DNA from: an uncultured Pseudanabaenaceae cyanobacterium
Lineage (GTDB): Bacteria; Cyanobacteriota; Cyanobacteriia; Pseudanabaenales; Pseudanabaenaceae
DNA length: 64,000 bases
Assembly: GCA_937927915.1 (NCBI GenBank)
Contig: CALGKB010000002.1
Span: forward strand, 124,001 to 188,000
Reading direction: 5' to 3'
A program made the translations under genes and the position numbers. Positions 54,600 through 63,428 of this stretch are shown here, in pieces. The notes under the pieces are model-generated. The model saw only the letters and a program-made list of their open reading frames with translations. It was not told where the DNA came from and made no database searches. Position 1 is the first letter of the stretch. Every line of letters starts with the position of its first letter.

Positions 54600-56851
54600 A
54601 GTTACGCCTGTCGGTAGATTTTTTGCTGCTGTGGGCAGGGTTGGTAGCTATAGGGGTGGTAGCTCTCTCTGCCCTGGACTACCGCTGGCTAATCCATCTC
54701 TGTTTGGACTGGTGGGAGTGGGGTAAGCTCTACTTCCGTCCCTACAGTTATACGTTACAAGCCCTTCTGTTGCCCGCCCTGGTGTGGTTTGCCTTTACCT
54801 TTGTCCTCAAGGAGATATTTCCCCAGTCTAATGGTGTTAGCCGCGCAGTGGTGTGTGTAATTAACGCTGTCCTGGGCACAAGGTACCTCCTGTGGCGCTT
54901 CTTTGTCACTCTCAATCTCGATGACTGGCTGAGTGCCACTGTTTCTATCACTCTGTTTGTGGCCGAATGTCTGTCTGTCCTCAACTCTGTTCTCTTCTAC
55001 CTCCACAATATTTTCTATATCGATCGCTCAGCGGAAGCCGATCGGTGGAGTGAAGCGGTAATTAGGGGAGAGTATCTACCAACAGTGGATGTCCTGATTC
55101 CCACCTACAACGAAGATGGGGAGATTCTACGGCGGACGGTGATTGCCTGCCAAGAGATGGACTACCCCCACAAGAAGATATATTTGCTAGATGACAAACG
55201 CCGTCCCGAAATTAGGGAGCTGGCCAGGGAACTGGGTTGTGAATATTGCGATCGTCCTGACAATCGTCATGCCAAGGCGGGGAATATCAACCATGCCCTA
55301 CCGACCATTGACGGCGAGTTGATAGTTATTTTTGATGCCGACTTCGTGCCTTCTCGCAACTTTTTGCAGCGGACAGTGGGATTTTTCCAAGACCCCCGCA
55401 CAGCCCTGGTGCAGACTCCCCAGAATTTCTTCAATGAAGACCCCATTACTGTCAATTTGGGCTTGGAGGGGATTGTCAACAATGAACAGACTCTATTCTT
55501 CCGCCATATTCAACCCAGCAGGGATTTTTGGGATGCGGTGGTGTGTTGTGGGACTTGCTTTGTGGTGCGCCGTTCCGCCCTGGATGAGATTGGTGGTATT
55601 CCCACGGGCAGTGTGACGGAGGACTATTACCTTAGCATACGGTTGCAGGCGCGGGGCTATCGGGTGAAGTACCTGAATGAAGCACTGTCGGCGGGGCTGG
55701 CGGCAGAAACGATCGGGGCTTTTATCAGTCAGCGGTTGCGGTGGGGACAGGGCACAATACAGCTTTTGTACTCCGATGCCAATTTCCTGACAGTGCCCCA
55801 CTTAAGTTGGCGACAGCGGTTTTCCCATGGTTTAGGGGTGTTGTACTGGTTTCTATCTATCTCCCGTGTTGTTTTCCTGTTTTCTCCCCTCTGTTTTCTA
55901 CTTTTTGATATTGCGCCCCTGCGTGCCACGATCGATCAGCTGATTTTCTTTTATCTGCCCTACTACGTGGGGGGGGTAATGTGTTTTTCTTGGCTGACGG
56001 AAAATCGGCGTTCCGCCTTCTGGTCGGATGTGTATGAAACGCTTCTCTGTTTGCCCATGAGCATTACTGTCCTGCAGACGCTGATCAACCCCCACAACAA
56101 GCCCTTCAAAGTTACTCCCAAGGGGGTGACTGACCCCAATAAAATTCATGTCAATTGGATTTTAGTGCGCCCTCTGCTGGCGATATTAGTTCTATCTTTT
56201 TTGGGAATTGGTCGCCATATTTTAGGCTGGACAAATGTGGCTACTAATCCTGACAGTTTGGGGGTGAATATTTTCTGGACAACCTACAATTCCCTGTTAC
56301 TACTAGTCTGTATCATGGCAGCGATCGATGTACCCCAGCGGCGTCATACGCGGTTTCCACTGCAGGAAGCTTGTATGTTGCAGGTGGGTGGCAATTGGTT
56401 TAAGGGCATGACTTTGAATCTGTCGGAGGGTGGCGCTCTGTTGTATTTGTGGCATTATCCCCACTGTTATGCCCAGCGAGGTATCCTGCAGTTTGTGTCC
56501 CCCAGTCCCCTGGAGGGTTTAACTGTGCCTGTTGCCATTATGCCGCGGCAGTGTCATCCGGAGGAAGCGCGGGTGGGTGTGCAGTTCCTAGAGATGGATA
56601 TAGCAGCCTGGCGCAGATTAATTCCCCATTTGTACTGCCGTCCCTATCAGTGGCAGGAGGTGCGGGTAGGGGAGTTATGCACTTTCTGGGCAATGGTGAT
56701 GAGTGTCTTCCGTCTCTATCCCCTCGTCTTCACTCGATCGCCAGGCAGGAAACCCGTGCAGGGTCCCCAGGTCACTGTCCAATGCGCCTCTCCTTCCACC
56801 CCCTCTAAAGGAATTTCCCGTGTTACGACTCGATCGAGCAGCCCTAAGTAA
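54596..56851 (+). CDS. Cellulose-synthase-like glycosyltransferase with PilZ domain
   Basis: 751 residues from GTG at 54596, preceded by AGGAGAG. N-terminal membrane helices lead into a family 2 transferase: VDVLIPTYNEDGEILRRT, the second Asp in FDADFVPSRN (near 247), TED in SVTEDYYLSIRLQ and the QxxRW motif QRLRWGQGT (near 378). More helices follow. A C-terminal PilZ domain (about 580-680) has the c-di-GMP motifs RRHTR and NLSEGG. It probably polymerises and extrudes a beta-glucan when c-di-GMP is high. Confidence 0.9.
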   Translation: MKLRLSVDFLLLWAGLVAIGVVALSALDYRWLIHLCLDWWEWGKLYFRPYSYTLQALLLPALVWFAFTFVLKEIFPQSNGVSRAVVCVINAVLGTRYLLWRFFVTLNLDDWLSATVSITLFVAECLSVLNSVLFYLHNIFYIDRSAEADRWSEAVIRGEYLPTVDVLIPTYNEDGEILRRTVIACQEMDYPHKKIYLLDDKRRPEIRELARELGCEYCDRPDNRHAKAGNINHALPTIDGELIVIFDADFVPSRNFLQRTVGFFQDPRTALVQTPQNFFNEDPITVNLGLEGIVNNEQTLFFRHIQPSRDFWDAVVCCGTCFVVRRSALDEIGGIPTGSVTEDYYLSIRLQARGYRVKYLNEALSAGLAAETIGAFISQRLRWGQGTIQLLYSDANFLTVPHLSWRQRFSHGLGVLYWFLSISRVVFLFSPLCFLLFDIAPLRATIDQLIFFYLPYYVGGVMCFSWLTENRRSAFWSDVYETLLCLPMSITVLQTLINPHNKPFKVTPKGVTDPNKIHVNWILVRPLLAILVLSFLGIGRHILGWTNVATNPDSLGVNIFWTTYNSLLLLVCIMAAIDVPQRRHTRFPLQEACMLQVGGNWFKGMTLNLSEGGALLYLWHYPHCYAQRGILQFVSPSPLEGLTVPVAIMPRQCHPEEARVGVQFLEMDIAAWRRLIPHLYCRPYQWQEVRVGELCTFWAMVMSVFRLYPLVFTRSPGRKPVQGPQVTVQCASPSTPSKGISRVTTRSSSPK

Positions 56852-56963
56852 TTCATCAAGTACAGTGCAGACTTCTTAAGGAAAAATTAAATCTTAACAG
56901 TCCTCTGGCGCTCTGTGTCATAGTTACTTCTAATGATAGAACTGGCAGAAAATTGCAGGAAAG

Positions 56964-56969
56964 TATAAT
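56964..56969 (+). promoter_or_regulatory. Candidate -10 element of the receiver gene
   Basis: A perfect TATAAT 29 bases before the ATG of the response regulator. No strong -35 is visible. TTTTACATC just downstream resembles one half of an HLR1, but the second half does not match. Confidence 0.4.
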
Positions 56970-56997
56970 CTTTTACATCTGTTAATGATGGTCTTTT

Positions 56998-57378
56998 ATG
57001 CTGTCCTCCACACCCCAGGTCCTAAAGGTACTGATTGCGGATGATCACGAGTTGACAAGATGTGCTTTGAAGTTTATGCTCATGCGGCACCAATTTTTGG
57101 AGTTGGTGGGAGTGGCTTGCAATGGCAAAGAGGTAGTGGAAAAAGTGGCAAAGGAACGCCCCGATGTGGTTATTTTGGATATGCATATGCCTGTCATGGA
57201 TGGCTGGAGTGCTTCCCGCATTATTAAACACCAGTGGCCCGAGGTGCGCATTGTGGCTTATTCTTCTGTGGAGGTGGACAAGGACAGGGCGTTAGCGGAA
57301 GGCGCAGTAGTAGATGCGTTCTGTGAAAAGGGGGCTTGTGTCAGTAAGCTAGTGGAAGTTATCCGATCGCTGTTTTAA
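56998..57378 (+). CDS. Receiver-only response regulator (NarL-type receiver)
   Basis: 126 residues forming one receiver domain: acidic ADDHE, phospho-acceptor Asp in VVILDMHMPVMDG and a late Lys in CEKGA. The ADDHELTR start is typical of NarL-type receivers, but the DNA-binding domain is absent because the protein ends after the last receiver helix. It probably acts by protein contact, as CheY-like proteins do. It follows the glycosyltransferase by 146 bases with its own -10 box. Confidence 0.85.
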   Translation: MLSSTPQVLKVLIADDHELTRCALKFMLMRHQFLELVGVACNGKEVVEKVAKERPDVVILDMHMPVMDGWSASRIIKHQWPEVRIVAYSSVEVDKDRALAEGAVVDAFCEKGACVSKLVEVIRSLF

Positions 57379-59030
57379 TTAACGTATTTAGCGGCAATGG
57401 GCATTCGCCAACCTGTACCGAAGGCACGATCGCTAATTTTGAGGGTAGGGGGGGCTTGGCGGCGTTTGAATTCTGCCCGGCGCACTAACTGCATAACCCG
57501 ATCGACAGTAGCGGGGTCGTGACCCTGGCGAATAATTTCGGCACGAGAGGCGTGGCGGTCAATAAAATGGCAGAGAATATCATCCAGGATGTCGTAGGGG
57601 GGGAGAGAGTCCTGGTCCGTTTGATTGGGTTTCAGCTCGGCACTGGGGGCTTTGGTGAGGATAGAGGGGGGGATAATAGGGTCAGGGGCAAGGTTATTCA
57701 ACCAATAACAAAGACGATAGACTAAAGTTTTGGGAACATCACCAATCACAGCCAGACCGCCATTCATATCGCCGTAGAGGGTGCAATAACCCACTGCCAT
57801 TTCTGACTTATTGCCTGTAGAGAGCAAAAGATAGCCAAACTTGTTAGATAACGCCATGAGCAAAGTGCCACGAATACGGGATTGCAGGTTTTCCTCCGTC
57901 ACATCGGGGGGGCTATCTTGCAAGAGGGGAGCAAGAGCATGGTCGTAACTCTGCATTAAGGGAGTGATGGGAATGAGGACGGTTTTAATCCCTAAATTGT
58001 CTGCCAATTCTTGGGCATCAGTGATAGACTGATGGGAAGTATAGGGGGAGGGTAATAACACACCTAGGACATTTTCTCTACCTAGTGCTTCTGTAGCGAT
58101 CGTTGCCACGAGGGCAGAATCAATGCCCCCACTCAAACCCAAAACTGCTTTGCTAAAACCACATTTGTGGGCGTAGTCCCGCAAGCCCAAAACTAAAGCC
58201 TGCCACACTTCCGCTTCTATGACCACCCTATATTCAGGTATAGGTGCTAGGGGAAAATCCCGCTGTGTCGGATCAAATTCTACTATCAACAAATCGGGTT
58301 GAAAACTCTTTGCTCTCGCTACTACTTGTCCCCACCTATTGACGATAAAACTATTGCCATCGAAAATTAAATCATCGTTGCCCCCCACTTGATTGACATA
58401 GAGAATTGGCAGTGCATACTTTTGTGCATGGTGTTGTAATATCTTTTCCCGCAGTCTTTGTTTTTGCATGGTAAAGGGGGAAGCAGAGAGGTTGACTAAC
58501 AGATCGATCGGCTGTTTTACTAGTTCTGCCAGGGGATTTTGCTCATAGAGGGGGTCAAGGAAGTCCACATCATTCCACAGGTCTTCACAGATCGTCACTC
58601 CCATTGTGATCTTCTCCTCTCCTACCTGGAGAGATAAAACGTTAGCTGTTGTTCCCGATCGGAAATAGCGCTGTTCATCAAAGACATCGTAGTTGGGCAA
58701 TAGACGCTTGGGGAAAATGTGAGTGACCTGACCGTCTTGTAAACAGACCGCACTATTCCAGAGGGGTTGTCCTCTGCCTGGGGTGGCAAACGTTGGTGCT
58801 CCCACTAGGACGGTGATGGCGGGGGGGAGAGATTGTGCCAGTTCTAATAAAACCTGTTGCGTCGCCTCGATAAAACTGCGATCGAGCAACAAATCCCGGG
58901 GGGGATAGCCGCACAAAGCTAGTTCTGAGGTAATCAAAACATCGACATCTTGCGTTAAAGCTAGAATCTTGTCCGCATTTCCCTGCAGGTCGCCAACGAT
59001 GGGGTTAATTTGTGCCAAAGCAATGCGCAT
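57375..59030 (-). CDS. nadE: Glutamine-dependent NAD synthetase
   Basis: Final step of NAD synthesis, 551 residues. The N-terminal nitrilase-type glutaminase has the Glu-Lys-Cys triad: Glu in ITSELALCGYPPRD, Lys in FPKRLLPNYDVFDE and Cys in VTICEDLWND. The C-terminal synthetase has the PP-loop LGLSGGIDSALVATIA and LLSTGNKSEMAVGY. The end ITSEL-type architecture and length are normal. It overlaps the receiver gene by four bases. Confidence 0.95.
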   Translation of the reverse strand: MRIALAQINPIVGDLQGNADKILALTQDVDVLITSELALCGYPPRDLLLDRSFIEATQQVLLELAQSLPPAITVLVGAPTFATPGRGQPLWNSAVCLQDGQVTHIFPKRLLPNYDVFDEQRYFRSGTTANVLSLQVGEEKITMGVTICEDLWNDVDFLDPLYEQNPLAELVKQPIDLLVNLSASPFTMQKQRLREKILQHHAQKYALPILYVNQVGGNDDLIFDGNSFIVNRWGQVVARAKSFQPDLLIVEFDPTQRDFPLAPIPEYRVVIEAEVWQALVLGLRDYAHKCGFSKAVLGLSGGIDSALVATIATEALGRENVLGVLLPSPYTSHQSITDAQELADNLGIKTVLIPITPLMQSYDHALAPLLQDSPPDVTEENLQSRIRGTLLMALSNKFGYLLLSTGNKSEMAVGYCTLYGDMNGGLAVIGDVPKTLVYRLCYWLNNLAPDPIIPPSILTKAPSAELKPNQTDQDSLPPYDILDDILCHFIDRHASRAEIIRQGHDPATVDRVMQLVRRAEFKRRQAPPTLKISDRAFGTGWRMPIAAKYVN

Positions 59031-59088
59031 AGGAGAATTTAGAGGGATTTTCTGCTATCTTAGCAAGTATAGTTCTTGGGTAGAGTCT

Positions 59089-59706
59089 ATGGTTCCTCTG
59101 TCCACCATCTTCCAGGCGGGACGCTCCTACGATTTTCATAACTACGTCGATCTGCCCTTTGAGCCGGAGGACATCTTGCGGGCCTTTGACTACACGTTGC
59201 GCCATGATACCTTGGACTTGATGCAGGGGTTTGTACCGCCGGAACGCTCCCAAGAACTACAATATCGCATCACCCGCAGTCTGCGTTCTGTTAGTTTGAG
59301 TAGTGCCAATGCCCGTCGTGAAGTGCTGGTTGCTCCTATCCTCCTAGAAATTGTTGACCTCACGGAAGCGCAATTGCGTATAGACTACCCCGTCCAGGTG
59401 AATGAAAGACTACAAGGCACGATCGATTATTACCTCTACAAAGAAGAAAAACGCGTAGTGGTCTGTCATGCCCATAACAGCGATTTGACCAAGGGTTTTA
59501 CGCAACTGGCAGTGCAGATGATTGCCCTCAACCAGTGGCAACCCAAGGAGACTAACCTGCTAGGTGCCATTACAGCGGGGGACATTTGGCAATTTGGCGT
59601 GCTTCATTCCGCTAGTCGTCTGATTTGGCAAGATATAAATCTTCTCCGTGTTCCTGCTGACTTGCCTAATTTGTTGCAGGTGTTGGCGGCAGCTCTTTTG
59701 CCCTAA
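59089..59706 (+). CDS. Hypothetical protein with PD-(D/E)XK-like fold
   Basis: 205 residues from the ATG at 59089; the frame is open further upstream inside nadE but that is unlikely to be used. VNERLQGTIDYYLY ... VVVCHAHNSDLTKGFTQLAVQMIAL resembles the core of cyanobacterial PD-(D/E)XK proteins (GxxDY ... vvEAKnddlxxGFxQL). The Asp of the first motif remains but the Glu-x-Lys is replaced by Cys-His-Ala-His, so it may be catalytically dead. Function unknown. It overlaps the kinase gene by 41 bases. Confidence 0.6.
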   Translation: MVPLSTIFQAGRSYDFHNYVDLPFEPEDILRAFDYTLRHDTLDLMQGFVPPERSQELQYRITRSLRSVSLSSANARREVLVAPILLEIVDLTEAQLRIDYPVQVNERLQGTIDYYLYKEEKRVVVCHAHNSDLTKGFTQLAVQMIALNQWQPKETNLLGAITAGDIWQFGVLHSASRLIWQDINLLRVPADLPNLLQVLAAALLP

Positions 59707-62194
59707 AAGGTAGACGGACTTCAAAGCGAGAACCCACCCCCGGCGTGCTTTCTACCCCGATCGTGCCCCCCATCATCTGTACTAGTTCTTTGGTAATGGC
59801 TAAGCCCAAGCCCGTGCCCCCATGCCGCCGTGTAGAAGACTGATCGACCTGGCGAAACTGCTCAAAAATACGCTCCTTGTACTGCGGTTCAATGCCAATG
59901 CCCGTATCCTGTACCACAATACTCACCATACCTTCTTCTGCCGGGCGCAGTTCTACCCGCACTTCTCCCACATCCGTAAACTTGATGGCATTGGAGACCA
60001 GATTGGTGATGATCTGCCGCACACGGCGCGGGTCTTGGTAGAGAGTGCAACGACCGTAGTTATTTTGAAACAGGAATTGCAGGGACTTTTGCGTTGCTAG
60101 GGGTTGCAGACTTTCGCAGGTGTGGTGAATGAGTTCGTCGAGGTGGAAATATTCCGGGTGTTGTTCCATCTGCCCGGCTTCAATTTTGGATAAATCTAAA
60201 ATGTCGTCAATCAACTCCAGCAAATGCTTGCCATTCCTGAGGATGCGCTCGATCATGTCAATCTGATTTTCTGTGAGGGGGTCGCGCTTCTGCCGCAATA
60301 ACACTTGGGAAAACCCTATCACCGCGTTCATCGGTGTCCGCAATTCGTGACTCATATTGGCTAAAAATTGACTCTTGAGTTGGGTTGCCTCTAGTAGTTG
60401 GGCGTTTTGCGATTCAATCTGTTTGATCAACTGCGCGTTACTGATGGCAATTGCCGCCTGAATGCCAAAGGATGCCAATAAATTGCAATCTTCCCGCGAA
60501 CTGGCTTGCTTAAGAGTGGAATGCCCGATCGCTAACACCCCCAACCGCCCCGATCGGCTCGACTCAATGGGTACACAGAGAACGCTTTGCAGATGCACAT
60601 TGTCTAATAGCAGAGTATCCCCTTCTGTTACCTGCTGTGGTACACCTTCTTGGAAGACACGGGTGAGAACGCTCTCTGCATGGAGGGGCAAACCTTCTAG
60701 GTCTAAATGCAAACCCTTGGTAGCAGAAAAAACTAACTGTTCTTTCTTTGTGTCGTAGAGAGCTAAAATACCCACCTCTGCCCAGTTAAAAGCATCACAG
60801 GTCGCTTCCACGATCGATGCCAGCAGTTCATCCAAGTTGTCCAACTGTTGATTGATTAAGTTGGTCAGACGCTGCAGGATGCTCATGCGCTTTTGCTGCT
60901 CGATCATCAGGTAGTTGGTCTCTTCCAACATCTTTTCCCTGTATCTCTCCTGGGTCACATCCCGCAAGATCATCACACTGCCCAACTGTTCATTAGCTAC
61001 TCCCAACAAGGGTGCCGCCTTCGTACTGAGGATGACTTCCCCCCGATCGGGATGGTACATGATGATTTCATCTTCCACCACCGTACCCTTTTCCATGGCG
61101 GGAAAGACAACCAACTGTTTGGGGTCAATCGGCTGGCCTTTGCTGTTGCGGATGTCGAACTGCTGCACTAATTCCACCATAGAGGTCGCCACCACCGGGG
61201 AAGATTGGGGGTCACAGGCAAAGCCCAACATCTGCCGTCCCGCTGAATTGATTTTCAAAATCTTGCCCTGGGGGTCACACAGTAAAATACCGTCCACTAG
61301 TTGTTCAAACAGGGTAGTTAGTTCTTCTCGCTGCCGCGCGATGGTCTGTACACTTTGGGCATTGCTGATGGCGGTTGCCAAACGGCGGTCTATGGAATTA
61401 AGGAGATTCTGACTCTGGTCAGACAGGGGAGTAAGACTAGCGAGGAACAACACCCCCACCAAACTGCGCTTGAGACGGAGGGGCCAAGCAGAAAGACTGC
61501 GGGGAATAATGTTGCCAATGGGGGTGGCGTACAAAAAATCACTGTCGGTATTTTCCCAGATCACAGGTTCCCCCTTCTGGGCGGCTTGCCCTACGATCCC
61601 TTCCCCCAACTGCACCACCGGCGGCGAAGAATTGTGCCCCCACTGTGCCCCCAAAACTAAGCGATCTTCTTGCCAGAGGTAAATTGTCCCCATCTGCGCG
61701 CCTGTGAGATAGCAGACCTTTTCCAGACTGTTTTGCACTAGCTTATCTAGGTCGGTGGTACTCACTAGCACCTGGTCGAGGGACTGCACGCCATACTGAA
61801 TATCCCTTGCCGCCAGTTTCTGCGTCTCCGCCTCCAGTTGGTCCGCCATGCGGTTGAAAGCCCGCGCAAATTCCCCTAACTCATCATCCCGCTCGATCGT
61901 TGTGCGTACGGAGAGATTCCCCGCCGACAGAGCCTCTGCCACCATTGCCAACTCGGTTAGGGAGGGCTGAATTCGCTGCAGGATGGAGAGAGCGACATAA
62001 ATACCCACCGCTAACCCCACCACCAGACAACTGACCGCTACAACAGTAGCAATGGATTGAAATTCAGGACTGCCAACATGGACATAGAACAACAAAAGCA
62101 GGCAAGCCGTCGTCAGCAGGGAGACACTCAAAAACAACCCTGACAGGACACGACGGACTAAACTGGAGCGGCGATAGGAGGGAGTAGCAGACAT
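59666..62194 (-). CDS. Membrane sensor histidine kinase (HAMP-GAF-PAS-GAF-HisKA-HATPase)
   Basis: 842 residues. Two membrane helices (about 15-36 and 48-70) are separated by only about ten residues, so there is almost no outside sensor. A HAMP linker follows (about 75-125), then GAF (150-290), PAS (310-430, DGILLCDPQGKILKINSAG), a second GAF (450-590), HisKA with NMSHELRTPMNAVIGF (near 616) and the HATPase with GTGLGLAITKELVQMMGG. No receiver is fused. The adjacent response regulators are possible partners, unproven. Confidence 0.92.
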   Translation of the reverse strand: MSATPSYRRSSLVRRVLSGLFLSVSLLTTACLLLLFYVHVGSPEFQSIATVVAVSCLVVGLAVGIYVALSILQRIQPSLTELAMVAEALSAGNLSVRTTIERDDELGEFARAFNRMADQLEAETQKLAARDIQYGVQSLDQVLVSTTDLDKLVQNSLEKVCYLTGAQMGTIYLWQEDRLVLGAQWGHNSSPPVVQLGEGIVGQAAQKGEPVIWENTDSDFLYATPIGNIIPRSLSAWPLRLKRSLVGVLFLASLTPLSDQSQNLLNSIDRRLATAISNAQSVQTIARQREELTTLFEQLVDGILLCDPQGKILKINSAGRQMLGFACDPQSSPVVATSMVELVQQFDIRNSKGQPIDPKQLVVFPAMEKGTVVEDEIIMYHPDRGEVILSTKAAPLLGVANEQLGSVMILRDVTQERYREKMLEETNYLMIEQQKRMSILQRLTNLINQQLDNLDELLASIVEATCDAFNWAEVGILALYDTKKEQLVFSATKGLHLDLEGLPLHAESVLTRVFQEGVPQQVTEGDTLLLDNVHLQSVLCVPIESSRSGRLGVLAIGHSTLKQASSREDCNLLASFGIQAAIAISNAQLIKQIESQNAQLLEATQLKSQFLANMSHELRTPMNAVIGFSQVLLRQKRDPLTENQIDMIERILRNGKHLLELIDDILDLSKIEAGQMEQHPEYFHLDELIHHTCESLQPLATQKSLQFLFQNNYGRCTLYQDPRRVRQIITNLVSNAIKFTDVGEVRVELRPAEEGMVSIVVQDTGIGIEPQYKERIFEQFRQVDQSSTRRHGGTGLGLAITKELVQMMGGTIGVESTPGVGSRFEVRLPFRAKELPPTPATN

Positions 62195-62264
62195 TCAGAG
62201 CAGCAGAAAGCTTACCTCTACCTCTATTTTGTCACAGCCCCTCCCCCACCCCATTGACTCCATA

Positions 62265-63341
62265 TCACTTAATGTCGCGATATGCTCTTGCCACTAGACG
62301 ATTGCCTAGGAAGGTAGCGTTAATAGTGCCCCCCCTGCCGTCCGACCAACTGACGATCGTGGCTACCTGTTCCCCCACCGACGGCTTGCGCTTAAAGAGA
62401 GGGAAGAAGAAGCCCGCCTGCTGCTGTTGTTGTGCTAGGAGTTTCTTTGCTTCGCTGCTGTCCTTGCCAAATTTGGGGTCAATGCCCAGGACTTTACCTT
62501 CGCCCCCTAGAATCTTCTTGACGCGGTTGTAGCTCATCCCCGCCCGCAGACAGACATAGTTCTTCCTGGTTACCCCAGGGGCACCACAGCTATAGCGAGC
62601 ATTGGCAAAAGTCCGATCGTAGTGTTGGGGCGGTAACTTTGCCAAATCCAGGGTGGGACCAGACAGCAACCTGCCGCCAAACAGAACCAGAAGCACAATG
62701 AGACCAATGAAGAGAATATCCTCTAGGAGAGCCTTCCAGAGATTACGGCGGTGACGGCGCTTTTGCCACTCCACTTTCCCCTTCGCCCACTCTTCCCAGG
62801 GGAAGGTATCCACCCAATCCAAGGTCTGTGCCAGCTTTTGTCTAGTAAACTCCCCTGTCGCCACGATCGCCTGTTTCGGTTGTCGCAGCAGCGTCTTGGT
62901 AGTGTTGACAATGGCAGTGGGGAGAGCCGCACTCGTCAGCCAGCCTTGCAGTTGCCGTACTAGGGAACCACCCCGTCTTCTGGGGGGAGCATCCGCCCTA
63001 CTGCGGACAATTGCCCGATCGGGAGCCAAGTAGTTGAGGGGAAAACGATGGACAAGCAGGGATTGCCTACTAGAAACACTGATGAAGGACAGTTCCACAA
63101 AGCGGACACCTGCTAGGGGCAAGCGGCGCAACAACTGCTCCAGCTGAGCAATAAAGTAATTGAGCTGGGGGTCATCAGGAGCATCAGACAACAGGGTAAA
63201 ACCCAGGAACAGAGTCTCTTGGTCGTAGCGAACGTCCGCTTGTTCAGGCGCTAACAGGTCAATATAATCGGCAATAAAGCTGGTGAGAATCCGCTGAAAT
63301 CTTTGCCAAGACTGTCTATCTTCCAGATTTAACTTACCCAT
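62265..63341 (-). CDS. Hypothetical membrane protein with C-terminal SmpA/BLIP-like domain
   Basis: 358 residues. The cytoplasmic N-terminal part (1-110) has no match that I recognise. A basic linker (RRRGGSLVRQL, KRRHRRN) precedes one membrane helix (about 210-230). The outside part contains two cysteines (YSCGAPGV, YVCLRAGMS) and GMSYNRVKKILGGEGK ... ATIVSWSDGRGG, the pattern of SmpA/BLIP-type repeats that bind protein partners. I cannot name a function. It faces a divergent Ycf46-like gene. Confidence 0.7.
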   Translation of the reverse strand: MGKLNLEDRQSWQRFQRILTSFIADYIDLLAPEQADVRYDQETLFLGFTLLSDAPDDPQLNYFIAQLEQLLRRLPLAGVRFVELSFISVSSRQSLLVHRFPLNYLAPDRAIVRSRADAPPRRRGGSLVRQLQGWLTSAALPTAIVNTTKTLLRQPKQAIVATGEFTRQKLAQTLDWVDTFPWEEWAKGKVEWQKRRHRRNLWKALLEDILFIGLIVLLVLFGGRLLSGPTLDLAKLPPQHYDRTFANARYSCGAPGVTRKNYVCLRAGMSYNRVKKILGGEGKVLGIDPKFGKDSSEAKKLLAQQQQQAGFFFPLFKRKPSVGEQVATIVSWSDGRGGTINATFLGNRLVARAYRDIK

Positions 63342-63428
63342 CGTCTTCGCCTCTTGCTCTAAACTGCCCAGTTATTTGGCATCATGGTTGTACAAGGCAA
63401 TATTACCCAGGTTAGGTGCACTAATTTC

